In this document: positions 8,148-14,997 of the stretch, in pieces
Layout of the letters: each line of letters begins with the position of its first letter
How positions within the stretch are numbered: the first letter of the stretch is position 1
Assembly: GCA_009701845.1 (NCBI GenBank)
Contig: WLJI01000011.1
Span: 1-32,585, forward strand
Source of the DNA: Actinomycetota bacterium
GTDB taxonomy: Bacteria; Actinomycetota; Acidimicrobiia; Acidimicrobiales; Microtrichaceae
Reading direction: 5' to 3'
DNA: 32,585 nucleotides
Translations under genes and position numbers: made by a program
The notes under the pieces: model-generated
Told to the model about the DNA's origin: nothing
Database searches by the model: none
What the model saw: the letters and a program-made list of their open reading frames with translations, nothing else

Positions 8148-9518
8148 ATGGCTGAGTCGTCCCCTTCATCGAGAGATCGCTCTCGATTGGGAGTGGACCC
8201 GTCGAATCCCTTCAGCGGCCTAGCGCTCACTCATGCACTGGCCACTGGCGGCGACGCGCTTGTTGCTCTCGTGCTCGCAGGGTCGCTGTTTTTTTCTGTC
8301 GACCCTTCAGGAGCCCGATGGCGGATCGCGCTCTACTTGTTGTTCACCATGGCACCGTTTGCCATCGTTGGCCCGCTCATCGGTCCCGCCATGGATCGAG
8401 CCAAAGGAGGGCGGCGATGGATGCTGGTGGGCTCGACCGTTGGCAGAGCAGTCGTTGCAGTCGCCATGATTGCAAGTGCCGGCTCAAACAGCCTGCTGCT
8501 CTTTCCCGAAGCCTTCTTCATGTTGGTTTTTGCAAAGTCTTACTCTGTGGCAAAGGCAGCGATTGTGCCCACCGTGGTTCACAGCGACGCGGAACTCGTC
8601 GAGGCCAATTCCAAGTTGCAACTCTTAGCTGGCTTGTCCGCATTTGCTGCAGCGGCACCTGGGGCCCTTCTGTTGCTCATAGGCGGCCCAGGAGCGGTGG
8701 CCGGTTTGAGCGCTCTGGTATTTCTGGCGGCCTCGTTTGCCTCATTGCGCGTTCCCGTGACCGTGGTTGCAGCAGAGGCCGAGGACGAAGAAGAAAAAGC
8801 AGAACTGCGCACAGCAGGAGTTCTTTCGGCCGCCTCGGCTATGGGCACGTTGCGTTGGATCGTTGGGTTCGTAACGTTCCTTTTGGCCTTTGCACTGCGA
8901 GGGGCATCAACCGAAACAGGCTTAGGGATGGCAACCGGGCATCTTTTACAAAACCCTGATGGCAGCTTAGAAACGTCAGTGGTCACAGCCCCCGGAGTTC
9001 CACCGGTGTGGCATTTTGGTGTGATCATCGCACTCACCGGAATCGGTGGCTTGCTTGGGGCAGCAGTTGCCCCGACCATCCGCCGCCACCTTCGAGAGGA
9101 ACTCTTGCTCCTTGGGGCACTCGGACTTGCAGTCTGCGGTGGTGTAGCAGGCACGGTGTTCCCGGGCCTTGTGGGGCAAGCGCTTCTTGCTGGAGCAATT
9201 GCTATGGCTGCAGCCTCGGGTAAACAGGCCTTCGATGCCGTCGTGCAGCGCGATGCACCCGATGTAAACCGGGGCCGGTCGTTTGCCAGATTCGAGTCAC
9301 GCTTTCAAGTCATCTGGGTTCTAGGCGCTGCAGTTCCCGTGCTCATTGCGATGCCCACTCGCCTAGGAGGAGCCATCGTGATGACGGTTGCGGCTGCTGC
9401 AGTAGTGCTTTTTGGTCTGTCGCTTCAGGCCATGAAAAAGGGGCAGGTGCCACCGCGCTTACCCACGGCCAGAGGGATCACCGAGAGTGTTCGCAAGGGT
9501 CGAAAGCCTAAGAACTAG
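8148..9518 (+). CDS. major facilitator superfamily-type membrane transporter
   Basis: This is a 456-aa polytopic membrane protein with about 10-12 hydrophobic segments in two halves. The first half has FAIVGPLIGPAMDRAKGGRR, which resembles the MFS loop between helices 2 and 3 (G-x-x-x-D-R-x-x-R-R). A charged Glu-rich cytoplasmic loop (EAEDEEEKAEL) separates the halves. The substrate cannot be told; the family includes drug and metabolite exporters. The ATG at 8148 is preferred to 8139 because a -10 box lies 7 nt upstream, giving a leaderless mRNA. It stands alone between the pho operon and two convergent minus-strand genes. Confidence 0.75.
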   Translation: MAESSPSSRDRSRLGVDPSNPFSGLALTHALATGGDALVALVLAGSLFFSVDPSGARWRIALYLLFTMAPFAIVGPLIGPAMDRAKGGRRWMLVGSTVGRAVVAVAMIASAGSNSLLLFPEAFFMLVFAKSYSVAKAAIVPTVVHSDAELVEANSKLQLLAGLSAFAAAAPGALLLLIGGPGAVAGLSALVFLAASFASLRVPVTVVAAEAEDEEEKAELRTAGVLSAASAMGTLRWIVGFVTFLLAFALRGASTETGLGMATGHLLQNPDGSLETSVVTAPGVPPVWHFGVIIALTGIGGLLGAAVAPTIRRHLREELLLLGALGLAVCGGVAGTVFPGLVGQALLAGAIAMAAASGKQAFDAVVQRDAPDVNRGRSFARFESRFQVIWVLGAAVPVLIAMPTRLGGAIVMTVAAAAVVLFGLSLQAMKKGQVPPRLPTARGITESVRKGRKPKN

Positions 9519-9539
9519 CCAACTGCCTAGGAGGTTTTT

Positions 9540-10862
9540 TCAACTTTCCATATCGGGAAAGTCCGGAATCTCAAACTCGGGCAGGTCATCCAAGATGAGT
9601 TCCTCGGAGTCAATGCCAACTCGGGCCAGCCACAGCCCCGGTGCGTCGAGCTCGGCGGGAGTAGGGAGGTGAGCCTCGTCCTTCCAGAGCTGACTCAATG
9701 CATCGCTACCGCTTCTTTGAACAATGCCATCAACAAAGTGAGACCCGCGATCGAAGGTGCTCTGCGAGAGTTCGAGCCCAAAGAGTCTCTCAACAAACCT
9801 GCTCGCAGGTCCGGCCTCTACCCGGCGACGGCGCAGAGCTTCAGTGACGCGGTCATATTCCGGAATGAGTCGAGCACCGAGAGTGTCGAGCACCCAATCC
9901 ACGTACCCTTCAACGGTGGCTACTAGCGCTTCGATTCGTGGCATCAGGGCACGCTGCTCATCTGACTGCATGGCGCTCAGGAGCACATCAGGGTCTCCAG
10001 CGAGGCGCTGAAGCGCTTCGAGTTCCGGCTCGGAACCACCGAGCTCATCATCGATCCCAAGTTCTCTCATCCTGCGTTCAATCTGTGCAGGGTCCTGGCT
10101 AAAGGCAGAGACGTACTCGCCTAGAAGGCCATCAAGGTGAGCTCTCACATGATCAAGAGTGAGTACGTGTTGGTGCGCTACGTCTGACAGGCATACCCAT
10201 AAACGGATTGCTTCTCTAGGCAAGCTCCAGTCATCGGCAAACTCGTCTACGTTGCGCAGCACCAAGGTGAGCGGTTCGTGCGCTGGCCGCGGCAGCGGCA
10301 GTTCGTAATGGCCGAGTGCGCGAGTGGCAAGGTGACCGGCAGTGCTTCCGGCCATCATGCCGAGCAGCATGGGGCCCATCATTGCCATTATCTGCTTGAT
10401 CAGCGCCTCAGGGGGCAGGCCAGGAAACTGCATCTGCTCGGAGTCAAAGTCGTTCGAACCATCGGCATCTAGGTCGCCGAGCTGAGATTGCAGAGCCGCA
10501 CCGATAGAACCCGAGAGCTCCTCAAGTAGCGGCCGTTCCTCGTCAAGAAAGCGCTTCGCCCACTGCGTTCGGTTCAGTGCCTCGATACGCACGGCTTCCT
10601 CTACGGCTCGGCCCGTGACCTGGCCGATGTGAAGCTCAGCAACTCGCGCAAGCTGCTCAATGGCTAATCGATCAGCCGGATCAACGTTTGGCTCGGGTTG
10701 GCCTTCGGTTGCGATTGCCCCTGCTAGTTGTAGGGCAGTGTCCCAACTTCCTGATGAGCTCCCCGTAAACATTTTGGAGAGGTCCTGTAGAAAAAAGTTC
10801 ATGGATTCAAAAGGATTGTCATCCCCAGAGGGATCGGAACCAAAAGGGTCGGAGAAACTCAC
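9540..10862 (-). CDS. zinc-dependent metalloprotease-like protein, DUF2342/TIGR03624 family
   Basis: This 440-aa protein belongs to an actinobacterial family annotated as putative zinc-dependent metalloprotease or hydrolase; function unproven. Family features seen: Gly/Ser/Asp/Phe-rich N-terminus, a long helical region with RTQWAKRFLDEERPLL, a Gly/Met-rich stretch (MMGPMLLGMMAGSTAGHLATRAL), then WVCLSDVAHQHVLTLDHVRA where related zincins have HExxH. Here that position reads SDVAH, so the first His and the catalytic Glu are missing, as in other TIGR03624-like members. Starts at GTG (10860-10862) with TAGCAT six nt upstream and no Shine-Dalgarno sequence. It lies 69 nt downstream of the degenerate protease gene on the same strand. 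Confidence 0.82.
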   Translation of the reverse strand: MSFSDPFGSDPSGDDNPFESMNFFLQDLSKMFTGSSSGSWDTALQLAGAIATEGQPEPNVDPADRLAIEQLARVAELHIGQVTGRAVEEAVRIEALNRTQWAKRFLDEERPLLEELSGSIGAALQSQLGDLDADGSNDFDSEQMQFPGLPPEALIKQIMAMMGPMLLGMMAGSTAGHLATRALGHYELPLPRPAHEPLTLVLRNVDEFADDWSLPREAIRLWVCLSDVAHQHVLTLDHVRAHLDGLLGEYVSAFSQDPAQIERRMRELGIDDELGGSEPELEALQRLAGDPDVLLSAMQSDEQRALMPRIEALVATVEGYVDWVLDTLGARLIPEYDRVTEALRRRRVEAGPASRFVERLFGLELSQSTFDRGSHFVDGIVQRSGSDALSQLWKDEAHLPTPAELDAPGLWLARVGIDSEELILDDLPEFEIPDFPDMES

Positions 10863-10868
10863 AGCGCC

Positions 10869-10874
10869 ATGCTA
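10869..10874 (-). promoter_or_regulatory. -10 element TAGCAT, leaderless-type promoter of the DUF2342 gene
   Basis: On the minus strand TAGCAT (TANNNT) ends 6 nt before the GTG start. No Shine-Dalgarno sequence is present in the gap. This suggests a separate leaderless transcript in addition to any read-through from the upstream gene. Confidence 0.45.
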
Positions 10875-10931
10875 GGTGTCTGGCGGCGGGGATGAAGCTC
10901 AGGGTGCAATGAGCCTGAGATTTGTTGACAA

Positions 10932-11846
10932 TCAAGATCCAAGAAGTTGGTTGGCTACTTCAAGTGCGGTTTCGGCTGCGAGGATCTCAACGACCCATGT
11001 TGCGGAACTTCCAACTGGTCGAGCTTCGGTGACAGTCGTCAGCCCGATGAATTCGCCTGCTGAATCAAAAACCAGTCCAGCGGTCAGCATCTCTGAGTCG
11101 GCAGCTTGCGTCGCAAGGTCGAGGTCCGGCCGCGGCGAGGATGCACCCAAAGCCCCTTTCGGTTTGCTCTGCACCCCCAGCTCGGCATGTAGGGCGCCTT
11201 CTGGGTCTGCTGCGGTGCCGGAATCGCCTTCGGCGAGGTAGCCCGAGCGGGCTACAAGACCCGCTGGTGCCGCTGCATACATCACGCGAACCGCTCCTGC
11301 CCTCTTGGGCAATTCTGCCGCAGTCACGACCCTTCCCGAACTCGGTCTGATGGGACGCAGTACGGCAAGGTCCGTTGCTAGGTCGGCGTCAACGAGTTGG
11401 ACTTGTTCTTGAGTGCCATCTAGGGCAGTTGCCCAAACCTCATTCGCTGAAGCCACCAGATGTGCCGGCAGCAGCAGGTGTCCTTTGGCATCGAATCGAA
11501 GCGCAAGTGCCACAGTTGCGGTTCCGCGTCGTATGACGGTGACTCGGGCCATGATTTCTTGCTGAACCGGTGACTCAGCAGGCACTAGGGCAGCGTTCGC
11601 GGCTTGATCCGGAGATGATGCTGCTTGCCCAGCGGTGCTCGCTGGTCGGGTAGCTCCGAGTGAGACTCCCGTTCCGAGCAGTATCAACGAGACAAGAAAT
11701 ACAGAACCGGCTATCCATCCCGCCCGCTTCTGATCAACCCGGCACCGTGTCTCTAGGCCAACCTCGCTTGGGTGTTGCCAGACTCGCTCAGCTGCAGGTT
11801 GCAGCGCAGGCTCCGCGCCGAGTTCTTCTGGTTGGCTCCCGGTCAT
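10932..11846 (-). CDS. HtrA-like trypsin-fold protein without catalytic serine (probable pseudoprotease)
   Basis: This 304-aa protein has a cytoplasmic N-terminus with VWQHPSEVGLE (a motif frequent in actinobacterial membrane proteins with this domain), one membrane segment (about residues 43-65) and an external trypsin-like domain. GHLLLPAHLV corresponds to the His region of HtrA proteases and DADLATDLAVLRP to the Asp region. Where active enzymes have GNSGG, this protein reads SEMLTAGLVFDSAGEFIGL: the frame of the motif (G-L-V-x-D-x-x-G-x-x-I-G) is kept but the serine is gone. It is likely a binding or scaffold protein. The ATG at 11846 is chosen over 11999 because TAACCT lies 7 nt before it and the upstream 51 codons look non-coding. 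Confidence 0.75.
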   Translation of the reverse strand: MTGSQPEELGAEPALQPAAERVWQHPSEVGLETRCRVDQKRAGWIAGSVFLVSLILLGTGVSLGATRPASTAGQAASSPDQAANAALVPAESPVQQEIMARVTVIRRGTATVALALRFDAKGHLLLPAHLVASANEVWATALDGTQEQVQLVDADLATDLAVLRPIRPSSGRVVTAAELPKRAGAVRVMYAAAPAGLVARSGYLAEGDSGTAADPEGALHAELGVQSKPKGALGASSPRPDLDLATQAADSEMLTAGLVFDSAGEFIGLTTVTEARPVGSSATWVVEILAAETALEVANQLLGS

Positions 11847-11853
11847 TGATCCA

Positions 11854-11859
11854 AGGTTA
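11854..11859 (-). promoter_or_regulatory. -10 element TAACCT, leaderless-type promoter of the pseudoprotease gene
   Basis: On the minus strand TAACCT fits TANNNT and ends exactly 7 nt before the ATG at 11846-11844. No Shine-Dalgarno sequence lies in that gap. This decides the start of the pseudoprotease gene. Confidence 0.5.
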
Positions 11860-12014
11860 GCGAGCGGTTCTGTAAACTTTGTCGCGGTGAGGAAGTTAGT
11901 AGTGGCGCAAGATGGCCCACCTTTTTGTAGTGAGGGTCTGAGGAATGGGTAAGAAATCTCAGGCCTCACCTCCTCCTTGGCCCAACGATGTGGGACCATG
12001 AACAGGATCTTCCC

Positions 12015-12020
12015 TACGAT
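12015..12020 (+). promoter_or_regulatory. -10 element TACGAT, candidate promoter of the leader peptide/mreB unit
   Basis: TACGAT fits TANNNT and is followed after 7 nt by GTG at 12028, the same geometry as several other genes in the window. The 314-nt stretch between the divergent genes (11847-12160) otherwise contains only the minus-strand promoter, this element, the 9-bp tandem repeat and the leader ORF. No -35 hexamer is evident. Confidence 0.4.
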
Positions 12021-12027
12021 GGAGACT

Positions 12028-12150
12028 GTGCTGAATCAGCAGACTTTCAATATGCCCATGAAGAACGCATTGCAGGCCAGCCTGTCCCTCACCCCACCAT
12101 GCCCATCATGCCCATCATGCCCATCATGCCCCTCACTCCCATCATGTTGA
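12028..12150 (+). CDS. putative leaderless Cys-Pro-Ser-rich leader peptide
   Basis: This small ORF of 40 codons starts at GTG 12028, 7 nt after TACGAT, or at the in-frame ATG 12019 (43 aa). Its C-terminus reads PPCPSCPSCPSCPSLPSC: five cysteines, encoded by the 9-bp tandem repeat. The stop TGA (12148-12150) overlaps the ribosome binding site (GAGGAA) of the next gene, which starts at 12161. Translation of the leader could therefore control access to that site. Cysteine-rich leaderless leader peptides are known in mycobacteria as cysteine-responsive attenuators, but those carry runs of adjacent Cys codons. The alternative is that this is an accidental reading of a microsatellite in a 5' UTR. 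Confidence 0.4.
   Translation: MLNQQTFNMPMKNALQASLSLTPPCPSCPSCPSCPSLPSC
12095..12130 (+). repeat. 9-bp tandem repeat, four units
   Basis: Unit CATCATGCC occurs three times perfectly (12104-12130) preceded by one variant CACCATGCC (12095-12103), and a degenerate remnant follows to about 12146. As the unit is a multiple of three, changes in copy number would keep every reading frame. In the leader ORF frame it encodes Cys-Pro-Ser; in another frame Met-Pro-Ile. Confidence 0.9.
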
Positions 12151-12160
12151 GGAACCTGTT

Positions 12161-12376
12161 GTGAGCAACGTGGTGTATTTGCTGATCGTGGTTGGGTTGA
12201 GTGCTTTGGGCATGTTGCTGTTGTGGGCAAAGAACCGAGACCCAATCTCGCCAGGCTCATCTGTAGACCAGTTTCAAGACAAGATGCAGGCGCTCGCTCC
12301 ACCTGATCACGCAACGAAAGAGCTTTCGAGCGACTCATCTGTTTCTGGCGACTCGCGATCGAACCGGAGAGATTGA
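12161..12376 (+). CDS. small single-pass membrane protein upstream of mreB
   Basis: This 71-aa protein starts at GTG 12161 with GAGGAA 7 nt upstream. Residues 2-22 (NVVYLLIVVGLSALGMLLLW) form one membrane segment, followed by a positively charged AKNR, then a polar cytoplasmic-type tail of about 48 residues including VDQFQDKMQALAPPDH. No named family is recognised. The stop codon at 12374 ends one nucleotide before the proposed CTG start of mreB, and the ribosome binding site of mreB lies inside this gene, so the two are almost certainly cotranslated. A role as a membrane partner of MreB is a reasonable guess because no mreC or mreD is adjacent. Confidence 0.7.
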   Translation: MSNVVYLLIVVGLSALGMLLLWAKNRDPISPGSSVDQFQDKMQALAPPDHATKELSSDSSVSGDSRSNRRD

Positions 12377-12377
12377 T

Positions 12378-13382
12378 CTGGCACGCGACCTAGCGATTGA
12401 TCTGGGTACTGCCAATACGTTGGTCTACGCCAGAGGAGAGGGCATCGTTTTGAACGAGCCCTCTGTCATCGCGCTCAATAGCAGGACCAATGAGGTGCTC
12501 GCGATGGGTCGCGACGCTTGGAAGATGATTGGTCGCACGCCTAGTTACATCGTGGCGGTCCGGCCGCTTCGCAAGGGTGCGATTACAGATTTTGAGGTCA
12601 CTCAAGAGATGATCCGCCTGCTACTCAAGCGAGTTGGAGTTAACAGATTCAACCGGCCTCGAGTCGTCATCTGCGTACCCTCTGCCATTACGGCGGTAGA
12701 GAAACGAGCAGTAACCGAAGCAGCAAGAAAAGCTGGAGCAACAGAAGCTCAGTTGATCGAACAACCCATGGCTGCAGCCATTGGAGCTGGATTGCCTATC
12801 AACGAGCCAATGGCAAACATGGTGGTTGACATTGGCGGCGGTACTTCAGAGACTGCTCTGATCTCACTCGGGGGAGTGGTTGCCCTGCAAGCCGTGCGAG
12901 TGGGTTCGTTCGATATTGATGCCGCAATCATCACGTACATCCGTCGCGAATACGGCATAGCAATCGGAGAACAGACAGCCGAGGAAATCAAGATTCTGAT
13001 CGGATCGGCTCACCCGACTCCGGAAGAGGGACGAGCAGAGGTGCGCGGCAGAGAACTGATGTCTGGCCTTCCTCGAACAATTATTTTATCTGCTGCCGAA
13101 GTGCGCGTAGCGATCTCTGACCCGGTGAACACAATGGTTGATTCTGTGCTGGCCTGTTTGTCGGAGGCGCCGCCAGAACTCGCTCAGGATCTGATTGAAC
13201 ATGGCATTCATTTAGTTGGCGGAGGGTCACTTCTCAAGGGACTGGACTTGCGGATCGCTACCGAGAGCGAGGTCCCGGTGCAGTTGGTCCGCCAACCCCT
13301 TGAGTCGGTGGTTCTTGGTGCAGGTCGCGTCGTGGAATCTTACGAAGAGTTGCGCGACATGTTTATGGGTGCTCGTCGCTAA
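12378..13382 (+). CDS. mreB: actin-like rod-shape protein MreB, apparent CTG start
   Basis: MreB is a bacterial actin that polymerises at the membrane and guides wall synthesis. The actin-fold motifs are present: phosphate 1 DLGTANTLVYARG near residue 8, phosphate 2 VVDIGGGTSETALISLGG, adenosine HLVGGGSLLKGL, and NEPSVIA. The product is 334 aa, normal for MreB. The family begins M-A-R-D-x-x-I-D-L-G-T-A-N; here the codon before ARDLAIDLGTAN is CTG (12378), preceded by GGAGAG at 12366-12371. The first ordinary in-frame start (TTG at 12420) would cut off the phosphate-1 motif, and the frame has no ATG or GTG upstream before a stop at 12264. CTG initiation is therefore the best reading. mreC, mreD and rodA are not nearby. 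Confidence 0.9.
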   Translation: MARDLAIDLGTANTLVYARGEGIVLNEPSVIALNSRTNEVLAMGRDAWKMIGRTPSYIVAVRPLRKGAITDFEVTQEMIRLLLKRVGVNRFNRPRVVICVPSAITAVEKRAVTEAARKAGATEAQLIEQPMAAAIGAGLPINEPMANMVVDIGGGTSETALISLGGVVALQAVRVGSFDIDAAIITYIRREYGIAIGEQTAEEIKILIGSAHPTPEEGRAEVRGRELMSGLPRTIILSAAEVRVAISDPVNTMVDSVLACLSEAPPELAQDLIEHGIHLVGGGSLLKGLDLRIATESEVPVQLVRQPLESVVLGAGRVVESYEELRDMFMGARR

Positions 13383-13416
13383 TCGAGAACTAGGTTTGCT
13401 CTCGTTGTCGCTCAGC

Positions 13417-13422
13417 TAAGTT
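13417..13422 (+). promoter_or_regulatory. -10 element TAAGTT, leaderless-type promoter of livG
   Basis: TAAGTT fits TANNNT and ends 7 nt before the livG ATG at 13430. TTTGCT at 13395-13400 could be a weak -35 with 16-nt spacing. The GGGG between the box and the ATG is too close to the start to be an efficient Shine-Dalgarno sequence. Confidence 0.45.
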
Positions 13423-13429
13423 GGGGACT

Positions 13430-14194
13430 ATGCCGTTACTTGAAGTGCGAGACGTGGGAGTGCGCTTTGGTGGAGTTTTGGCACTTGAAAGCCTGTCTTT
13501 CTCTCTTGAATCAGAGCAGATCTGTGCGCTGATTGGTCCCAATGGGGCAGGCAAGACCACGTTGTTCAACGTGGTTTCTCGCATTTACGAACCATCACAG
13601 GGTCAGGTTCGATTTGACGGACATGACCTGCTCGAGGTTCCGGCTCATAAAATTATGGATCTCGGTGTGGCCCGTACCTTCCAGAATTTGGCGTTGATTC
13701 CAGGACTAACTGTCCTGCAGAACGTGATGATCGGTGCCTACGGCCGCAGCCGTGGGGGAATGTGGGCTTCGACCTTGCGGCTTCCACCCGTACGCTCAGA
13801 GGAGCGTCGGGTGACCGGTCGGGCGTTGCAGATTCTGGATCGTCTAGGCCTTGCCGAGGTTGCCTCTCGGCCCTGCACCGGGCTTCCGTACGGCACGCTC
13901 AAGCGCATTGAGTTTGCTCGTGCGCTTGCAGCAGAACCCAAGTTGCTCATGCTTGATGAGCCAGCAAGCGGTCTGACTCATGGTGAAGTGGAAGAGCTTG
14001 GCGTACTGATTCAGCAGATCAGAGATGAGTTCTCGCTCACTGTGCTTCTCGTGGAGCATCACATGTCTATGGTGATGGCAATCTCGCAGAAGGTTGTGGT
14101 GATGGACTTAGGCAGAAAGATTTCTGAAGGCACCCCGGCTGAAGTTGCAGATGACCCCCGGGTCATCGCAGCGTATTTGGGGGCCCCGGCGTGA
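13430..14194 (+). CDS. livG: branched-chain amino-acid-type ABC transporter ATPase LivG
   Basis: This is one of two ATPases of a LivGFHMK-type importer, 254 aa. The LivG features are Walker A GPNGAGKTTLFNVVS, ARTFQNLALIPGLTVLQNV (Q-loop region), signature LPYGTLKRIEFARALA in the divergent form seen in LivG, Walker B LLMLDEPASGL, and switch VEHHMSMVM. The ATG at 13430 is chosen since TAAGTT lies 7 nt upstream; an in-frame TTG at 13421 is the alternative. It is the first gene of the transporter operon; its stop overlaps the next gene as GTGA. The substrate may be a branched-chain amino acid, amide or another small polar compound and cannot be decided from sequence. Confidence 0.92.
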   Translation: MPLLEVRDVGVRFGGVLALESLSFSLESEQICALIGPNGAGKTTLFNVVSRIYEPSQGQVRFDGHDLLEVPAHKIMDLGVARTFQNLALIPGLTVLQNVMIGAYGRSRGGMWASTLRLPPVRSEERRVTGRALQILDRLGLAEVASRPCTGLPYGTLKRIEFARALAAEPKLLMLDEPASGLTHGEVEELGVLIQQIRDEFSLTVLLVEHHMSMVMAISQKVVVMDLGRKISEGTPAEVADDPRVIAAYLGAPA

Positions 14195-14246
14195 GCTCGG
14201 CAGGTGACGGCGTGAGCTCGGCAGGTGACGGCGTGAGCTCGGCAGG
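14191..14246 (+). repeat. 21-bp tandem repeat spanning the livF start
   Basis: A 21-nt unit that begins GTGAGCTCGGCAGG and ends TGACGGC occurs at 14191-14211 and 14212-14232, perfectly identical, followed by 14 nt of a third copy at 14233-14246. Every unit carries a GTG codon in the livF frame and a possible ribosome binding sequence for the next GTG. Confidence 0.95.
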
Positions 14247-14952
14247 GCACTTACTCGAGGTGAGCGGCCTGAGTGCAGGGTACGGAATCGTCGAGGTGCT
14301 CTTTGGCGTTGACCTAGTTGTTGATCCGGGTGAGGTCGTTGTCGTGCTCGGAGCAAACGGGGCAGGTAAGACCACAACGCTTCGGGCCATCTCGGGCATG
14401 ATCTCGGCTGCCGGTCAGATCAATTTTCTCGGAGAGTCAGTTTTGGGCCGGCGCCCAGACCAGCTTGTGAAGCGGGGAATTGCGCATGTGCCTCAGGGCA
14501 GAGGCACAGTCACTTCGCTCACGGTTGAGGAGAATCTTCGCGTTGGTGCTTTTGTACGTTCTGACGATGAGATCGAATCAGATATTGAACATTGGTTTGA
14601 AGCATTCCCTCGGCTAGGTGAGCGACGAGATCAGCTTGCTGGTTCGATGTCTGGTGGCGAGCAGCAGATGCTTGCGATCTCTCGCGCGTTGATGTCTCGT
14701 CCCAAGCTGTTATTGCTTGACGAGCCGTCTTTGGGTCTGGCCCCTTTGGTAACTCATGAGGTTTTTGACCGGCTCCGGGTGATCACTGAGTCCACTGGTA
14801 CTGCAGTGTTGCTCGTAGAGCAGAATGCGAATCTTGCTTTGGACTTCGCTGCTCGTGCGTATGTGCTCGAAGCCGGCCGCATTGTCATTTCGGGTGATGC
14901 TGCTGAGTTGCAGGGTGACGCTGGGATCCAGAAGGCCTACCTCGGTGTGTGA
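14191..14952 (+). CDS. livF: branched-chain amino-acid-type ABC transporter ATPase LivF
   Basis: This is the second ATPase of the importer, 253 aa. Walker A is GANGAGKTTTLRAISG, signature MSGGEQQMLAISRALM, Walker B LLLLDEPSLGLAP, switch VEQNANLAL. The first 14 residues are two copies of a seven-residue unit (S-S-A-G-D-G plus a start-codon residue) and the third partial copy joins the ATPase domain at HLLEVSGLSAGYG. Each copy begins with GTG (14191, 14212, 14233), so there are three possible starts; the last gives 239 aa, nearer the usual LivF length. The first overlaps the livG stop. Repeats two and three carry an AGGTGA-like ribosome site in front of their GTG. Confidence 0.92.
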   Translation: MSSAGDGVSSAGDGVSSAGHLLEVSGLSAGYGIVEVLFGVDLVVDPGEVVVVLGANGAGKTTTLRAISGMISAAGQINFLGESVLGRRPDQLVKRGIAHVPQGRGTVTSLTVEENLRVGAFVRSDDEIESDIEHWFEAFPRLGERRDQLAGSMSGGEQQMLAISRALMSRPKLLLLDEPSLGLAPLVTHEVFDRLRVITESTGTAVLLVEQNANLALDFAARAYVLEAGRIVISGDAAELQGDAGIQKAYLGV

Positions 14953-14997
14953 TTTCAGAGAGAGACCATGCCTGGCTGTTCATGAGAGGGTGGATTC

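Noticed and set aside
8579-9154. 191-aa minus-strand open frame inside the MFS gene
   Set aside because: It is a low-complexity Ser/Pro/Ala translation typical of the antisense of a hydrophobic gene.
12095-12130. 9-bp repeats considered as a CRISPR-like or iteron array
   Set aside because: Units are contiguous, without spacers, only four in number, with no cas or rep gene near. A slippage-type tandem repeat is enough.
12036-12338. 100-aa minus-strand frame with repeated His-Asp-Gly across the 9-bp repeats
   Set aside because: The His-Asp-Gly run is merely the reverse complement of the microsatellite, and the frame overlaps the small membrane protein gene that has a good ribosome site.
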